Origin: Hyaloscypha bicolor E
Taxonomy: Eukaryota; Ascomycota; Leotiomycetes; Helotiales; Hyaloscyphaceae
DNA: 64,000 nucleotides
Reading direction: 5' to 3'
Assembly: GCF_002865645.1 (NCBI RefSeq)
Contig: NW_020194615.1
Coordinates: 558,001-622,000 of the forward strand
Shown: in pieces, positions 59,655-64,000 of the stretch
Numbering within the stretch: the first letter of the stretch is position 1
How the letters are laid out: each line of letters opens with the position of its first letter
Notes under the pieces: generated by a model
Database searches by the model: none
What the model was told of the DNA's origin: nothing
Seen by the model: the letters and a program-made list of their open reading frames with translations, nothing else
Translations under genes and position numbers: made by a program

Positions 59655-60998
59655 TTACTTGCCAGTTAAAGCATGATCTTTCCCTTGCTTTTCTGTCGAT
59701 CCTGAATCATTGAGCTCAGCCTCGCTCGTTGATTTTTGATAGCGTGATGAATTGTTGTTGCCTAGTACCATCAGAGGGTCTTCTTTCCCTGGCAGCTTCT
59801 CTCTCGCCGTCAAAACTTCTTGGAACATGGGTTCTGCCTCCTTACTCTTTCCTTGTTGATAGAGCGATAATGCCAAATCGTTCATGCTTGTGACTGTCAA
59901 GGGATCCTCTTTCCCTAGTAGCTTTTCTCTTGCCGTTAAGACTTCTCGGAATATAAGCTCTGCCTCCTTGCTCTTTCCTTGTTCATAGAGTGATAATGCC
60001 AAATCGTTCATGCTTGTAACTGTCAAGGGATCCTCTTTCCCTAGTAGCTTCTCTCTCGCCGTCAAAACTTCTTGGAACATGGGTTCTGCCTCCTTACTCT
60101 TTCCTTGTTGATAGAGTGATAATGCCAAATCACTCATACTTGTAACTATCAGGGGATCCTCTTTCCCTAGTAGCTTCTCTCTTGCTATTAAGACTTCTCG
60201 AAATATAGGTTCTGCCTCCTTGCTCTTTCCTTGTTCATAGAGCGATAATGCCAAATTGCTCATATTCGTAACTATCAAGGGATCCTCTTTCCCTAGTAGC
60301 TTCTCTCTCGCAGTCAAAACTTCTCGGAATATAGGTTCTGCCTCCTTGCTCCTTCCTTGTTCATAGAGCGATAATGCCAAATTGCTCATACTCATGACTG
60401 TTAGGGGATCCTCTTTCCCTAGCAGCTTCTCTCTTGCAGTCAAGGCTTCTCGGAGCATAGGTTCTGCCTCCTTGCTCTTTCCTTGTCCATAGAGCGACAA
60501 TCCTAAATTGCTTATGGTCGTAACTGTAAAAGGATCCTCTTTCCCTAGTAGCTTCTCTCTGGCCGTCAAAACTTCTCGGAACAAGGGTTCTGCCTCCTTG
60601 CTCTTTCCTTGTTGATGGAGCGACAATGCCAAATTGCTCATACTCATGACTGTTAGGGGATCCTCTTTCCCTAGCAGCTTCTCTCTCGTCGTCAAGGCTT
60701 CTCGGAGTATGAGTTCTGCCTGCTTGCTCTTTCCTTGTCCATAGAGCGAAAATGCCAAATTATCCATGCTTATCAGTGATTCTAAGTGTTCTGAGCTTTG
60801 TAGCTTGTCGTCCTGCGGCATCTCCTGCGGCATTACCTGCTTTGCCTCTCCGCCTATATCGGATAGTCTTGGTAACATTGTCAGTTTATCTGCATCCATC
60901 TGCCTATGCGGTTGCTCGGGGATTGCCCCTAGGCCCGTGTTCCTTCCCTTATCGTAAGGGTTCACTCTGTGAACATCAGGCGATAATTCCAGGCTCAT
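59655..60998 (-). CDS. TPR protein with eight near-identical 42-residue repeats
   Basis: A single open frame of 447 residues. After a polar N-terminus (1-76), eight repeats of exactly 42 residues fill 77-412. Their consensus is close to SMNDLALSLYEQGKSKEAE followed by REVLTAREKLLGKEDPL, the kinesin-light-chain-like TPR_10/TPR_12 type that forms paired helices for protein binding. In fungi such arrays are typical ligand-sensing ends of NLR-like (STAND) proteins, but no NACHT or NB-ARC domain is visible here. The last 35 residues (GNNNSSRYQKSTSEAEL...) are not repeat-like. The frame ends at TAA 59655-59657. A shift of one base just before this stop would run straight into the downstream membrane-protein frame. 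Confidence 0.85.
   Translation of the reverse strand: MSLELSPDVHRVNPYDKGRNTGLGAIPEQPHRQMDADKLTMLPRLSDIGGEAKQVMPQEMPQDDKLQSSEHLESLISMDNLAFSLYGQGKSKQAELILREALTTREKLLGKEDPLTVMSMSNLALSLHQQGKSKEAEPLFREVLTAREKLLGKEDPFTVTTISNLGLSLYGQGKSKEAEPMLREALTAREKLLGKEDPLTVMSMSNLALSLYEQGRSKEAEPIFREVLTAREKLLGKEDPLIVTNMSNLALSLYEQGKSKEAEPIFREVLIAREKLLGKEDPLIVTSMSDLALSLYQQGKSKEAEPMFQEVLTAREKLLGKEDPLTVTSMNDLALSLYEQGKSKEAELIFREVLTAREKLLGKEDPLTVTSMNDLALSLYQQGKSKEAEPMFQEVLTAREKLPGKEDPLMVLGNNNSSRYQKSTSEAELNDSGSTEKQGKDHALTGK
59763..60770 (-). repeat. Eight-copy 126-bp coding tandem repeat
   Basis: The TPR units are also highly similar as DNA. Copies 6 and 8 are almost identical, as are copies 5 and 7, suggesting recent unequal crossing over or conversion in two-unit steps. 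Confidence 0.88.
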
Positions 60999-61193
60999 GG
61001 CTATCTAGAATTATTAGAAGAAGTTACAGACAGGGAAAATTAGGTCGTATTATCCGCGAATGCTGTGCAAAGTGACAAACTATACAGTAACTGATGTCTG
61101 ATCTCTTACTTGCAAGGTCGAGAGGTTGGCGAGGTTTAGGATTTTGCACTAGTGCAAAGCTGGGGCGGAATCCCATGTGACTCGCTTAGTCAT

Positions 61194-61480
61194 TGTCTAA
61201 CTTGCTGAGATTAGATGCCTAAGGCACCTATGGGGCTGAACGCCATGGGGCTGTGCACTATGGGGCTTAATACCCTGTACAGCTAGAATACCCTGTATAG
61301 CTGGAATGCCCTGTAATATGCCCTGTAAGCCTGAATCGGTTCAGCTGGCATAGGTAAAGGCTCAGTAGGTTTAGGGGTTTAGTGCATGTGATTTAGGGCG
61401 TTCAGGGCTATATATACGGGCTACTTACTGTAGAACAGCAGTCAATTCAGTATCGTTTACTTGGTTTACATTGCACGCAC
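61194..61480. repeat. Possible LTR remnant with CCCTGTA repeats
   Basis: The stretch holds ATGGGGCT three times, then CCCTGTA four times, separated by CAGCTAGAATA-type spacers. TATATATA and GTAGAACAGCAGTCAATTCA follow, resembling the promoter and R region of fungal LTR retrotransposons. I could not define both ends or a target duplication. Confidence 0.4.
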
Positions 61481-62106
61481 GTGACCCTAGTTTTATTATT
61501 AAGCTAGTTCAACAGAAAAGAGGAAGCGGAGCAATCAAAATCTTGTTAATCTCGAACTCTCTACCACTATCCTACATTGGACCTAATTTTGGAATGCGCC
61601 AGGGAAAATAAGCATCTGGGGTAATGAAGGGTAAAGCAAGTGCAAGAATATATATTATTGCTCTTGCTTTTCATTACATCTCCCGATGCCGACCCAATTG
61701 CAGCCAATCATTTGCTTGAGCGTAACATATGACAGGAGTTATATATGCAAGTCGGGATAATTCCCCGCACATAGCCCGTGCCGTATAATGATCTCGGGGC
61801 TGGGGATAGGGGAGCGCGATATGATGAAAGGAGGAAATGTTTCAGAGAATCACACAACAGTGGTAATGGAACCCTTCCTCGGGTCTCGGATTGGTCAGAG
61901 AGCAAGGTATAAACGAAAATGAAGACGCGTTGCCTCTGGATTCATCTAGGAAGATCTCAGTCCTAGGTCGAGGAGAGATTCGAGAACACCTAAGCCTTGG
62001 AAAGGAGATCTATAAGAACCCGTAGATGCCCACTTCACCTCCTACGCTAACTGATATTGAAAACTTAATACCAAGTCAAATTTGGGGCCAGGAGGGCTGA
62101 CTATAG
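61481..62106. other. Region without a supported gene
   Basis: Composition is ordinary. No frame with a recognisable domain, signal peptide or intron set was found. Confidence 0.4.
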
Positions 62107-62229
62107 AAGAAGAAGAAGTTTTCCGCCGTTATTTTCACTACCCTCGCGGCAATTGCTACCGCATTGGACTTCACCTGCGATCGAGATGCTGTTGCAATAT
62201 GCTGCCACTACCGCAGTCCTGAATTTTAG
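62107..62229 (+). pseudogene. Relic of a small secreted Cys-containing protein
   Basis: The frame reads KKFSAVIFTTLAAIATALDF, a typical signal peptide, followed by TCDRDAVAICCHYRSPEF and a stop. There is no Met codon: a TAG directly precedes the Lys run. The Cys pattern recalls small secreted proteins but is too short to assign. A lost start codon, or a first exon further upstream, would explain it. Confidence 0.35.
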
Positions 62230-63442
62230 AAGTGTAACTTTCCCCAGTTATTATCTTCTCGGGCGTATCGCTGATGAGAGATAGGCAGCGCTGCTCGCCG
62301 GATAACCGACCGTGATAACAACCACCCAGAGTATTATTGCAGGAGGGAATACTACGCGAGGTGCTGCGAAGTTCACGATGTACTGTACTACTACCTACCC
62401 TTTTCTTTAGAAACGTGTAATAAGCTGACCATGAGAGCAGAAAATTGAAAGCCATGAGGCTGTGACTCCGCACTCGCATCCAATCTGTAACAAAGACCGA
62501 GACCATTTTCATCCAACCTCGGTACGCCCAGCCTCTGTAGAAAAGAGTGACGGTAGTTACAATTTATTAGACATACGCCTTTACTATCGCAAAACGTTCT
62601 GCGCAGCCGGAGCCCACAGCACTTGCAGTCGATGCTGTGGCCCGACACCAAAAGTGCAAAGTGCTGTTCAATGGCAAGTGAAGATCCCGAATGATATTGA
62701 CGGCACTTGAGTGACCCACTGTCGGTTGTAGGAAATGCCATTACCCTTGCTTCCATGCTCTCCCTCGATCACTTGATTTCCCCGCTTATAATTGTCAGTG
62801 ATGAATTTTGCCAGGCTTACATCGGTAGCCTAAGAGATCCTGCTTGAGCAAATCCCAACATATGAGACATTAACCAACCTACAGACCCCCAAGCCAGAGG
62901 GAAAAGGTTACTAGGGAGAATGGTAAAGCTGGATCCATAGTTTGATAGAACTATTCCAAGAGTTCATGTAAAAGCTCTCTCGGCAGAGTGGGGTGCGGGA
63001 TCCTCGAGTCCCTCGACAGAGCTTCAGGTCTTCAGGTTGTACGGTGACTTGTCCCCCAGTTCCCCCACCATCCGAAATTTTGTGGAATACCTTTCTAGCA
63101 TGGTAATGATGGTATGTATGGTGGGTTGCTGGTGAAGACTAGAGAATCGTGCACAGAAGCGTATCCACGATATCTTAAGCTATAATGATACACTAACACA
63201 AGAAGGTTTGCATTCGGATCAACTTGAAATTTATACTCCATTTGACAAGAAAGTGACATCATTGATTGGTCATTGTGATTTCATAGATAAGTGTTAGATT
63301 TTCATTTCTCGGGATCATGAACGAGATCGGTTAAGATCCACTTGTCGAAAGTCACATTCGGGGCTACGGCCGCCTCGGCCCCACACCCCACAAGCTCTCC
63401 CGACTTATTCTGTGGCAAAAGATACCCATCAATGATACCTCA
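62230..63442. other. Region without a supported gene
   Basis: Overlapping short frames occur on both strands around 62.4-62.75 kb, with no family motif. Nothing else was recognised. Confidence 0.4.
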
Positions 63443-63778
63443 TTAAGAGTTTCTGGCAGGTGCAACTTCCGGATCTATCTCATCTCCGATTTTTTCTCGG
63501 TTCCTTTTACCCCAGACCCCAGGTTTTCCAAGAACCTCGGTGGAGATGCCATGGTCAACGAACTTTGCGGGGCCGGTTGATGGAACAAACTCCGCTTTCC
63601 ATGCGTCCTCGAGAACCCGGGATTCTCCCTTAGCAAATAGAACGGAGCCTTGATATTGATGCCATGACCATAGGCGTCGTAAGCTTTCGGGTACAGTTCC
63701 TTCAGTTTCGAGCCAGCTGCCAATTTTCCTTGGTGATTATTCAACCGGCTTTGGAAACGCGGTGTTATATATATTCAT
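63443..63778 (-). pseudogene. Small protein gene with a single in-frame TAA
   Basis: From ATG at 63778 one frame runs to a stop at 63443-63445 and is broken only by TAA at 63737-63739 (codon 14). The remainder reads like a real protein: TEGTVPESLRRLWSWHQYQG, then LFAKGESRVLEDAWKAEFVP, DHGISTEVLGKPGVWGKR and IGDEIDPEVAPARNS. CAA to TAA by one C-to-T change would explain the break. Alternatively a separate upstream exon splices in after the stop. The family is not recognised. It is divergent from the secreted-protein gene at the window end. Confidence 0.5.
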
Positions 63779-63938
63779 CTTTCCACCAGAATATGGCAGT
63801 GGATTAGACGAAGTCCCAACAAGTAGCGCAAAAGAAGCTATCAAGATTGGTTGAGAACTCTAGCTCCAGAATAGCAGCAGAGCTTAGTAGTAACCAAAGG
63901 GGGCGACTCGACACTTAATTCTGTCAACACTTCTCAAG

Positions 63939-64000
63939 ATGTACACCTTATCGACCTTCTTTGCTCTCTCCCTTCCCACCATCACCCTTGCAATGGTCAC
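63939..64000 (+). CDS. Start of a secreted protein, cut by the window end
   Basis: ATG at 63939 opens MYTLSTFFALSLPTITLAMV, a plausible cleavable signal peptide, and the frame is still open at the last base. Only 20 codons are visible, so the mature protein is unknown. Confidence 0.55.
   Translation, partial: MYTLSTFFALSLPTITLAMV

Noticed and set aside
59655..60998. TPR gene as a complete NLR immune receptor
   Set aside because: No NACHT, NB-ARC or P-loop motif was found on the same strand upstream to the window end.
1..64000. tRNA, 5S rRNA or other structured RNA genes
   Set aside because: I looked for A/B-box and T-loop patterns by eye and found none; a covariance-model scan would settle it.

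Overview
The window looks like a filamentous ascomycete nuclear contig (Pezizomycotina; Leotiomycetes is a guess). Genes are split by short introns of 46-155 bp with GTAAGT/GTATGT-like donors, and the encoded families are fungal: an NFX1-type helicase pair, SAGA subunit Spt8, secreted GMC oxidoreductase, O-methyltransferase and F-box. GC-balanced gene islands alternate with ORF-free, extremely AT-rich blocks dominated by TpA, which is the signature of repeat-induced point mutation (RIP) on old transposons.

Layout. 1-7440 is mostly RIP-type DNA. It carries a small complete non-autonomous LTR element (TRIM type, 731 bp, 5-bp target duplication TCTTA); a solo LTR of the same family with its own duplication lies at 52.6 kb. 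7.9-14.3 kb is a 2009-residue ZNFX1-like RNA helicase (CCCH finger, SF1 helicase, NFX1 fingers, C-terminal RZ finger). 14.8-15.45 kb is another AT block, followed by a 55-bp inverted repeat. 16.5-26.2 kb holds an O-methyltransferase, a second SAM methyltransferase and a secreted GMC oxidoreductase: a tailoring-enzyme neighbourhood with no backbone synthase in view. 26.2-34.8 kb is gene-poor, with a 16-bp minisatellite, coding debris and a broken F-box gene. 34.8-39.7 kb is a second, different NFX1-family helicase (1516 residues) on the minus strand. 39.7-46.2 kb is gene-poor with a decayed 19-bp repeat. 46.2-48.3 kb is spt8. 49.1-51.6 kb is a graveyard of four broken genes: one unidentified, a D-2-hydroxyacid dehydrogenase, a carboxymuconolactone-decarboxylase-like protein and a glyoxalase-fold dioxygenase. 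They end against a tandem repeat and the large 51.8-57.6 kb AT block. 58.1-61.0 kb carries a Cys-rich/membrane protein gene and a TPR gene with eight near-identical 42-residue repeats; the two may be one gene. The right end has two relics and the start of a secreted protein.

How genes may work together. The two NFX1-family helicases belong to a group that includes S. pombe Hrr1 and Neurospora SAD-3, which act in small-RNA silencing, and they sit among heavily silenced-looking repeats. The methyltransferases and oxidoreductase could act on one metabolite. The decayed 2-hydroxyacid dehydrogenase, CMD and dioxygenase fragments suggest a lost aromatic or lactone catabolic cluster. These links are inferences from family and position. 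All exon boundaries were read by eye from splice signals and reading frame and have not been checked against transcripts.
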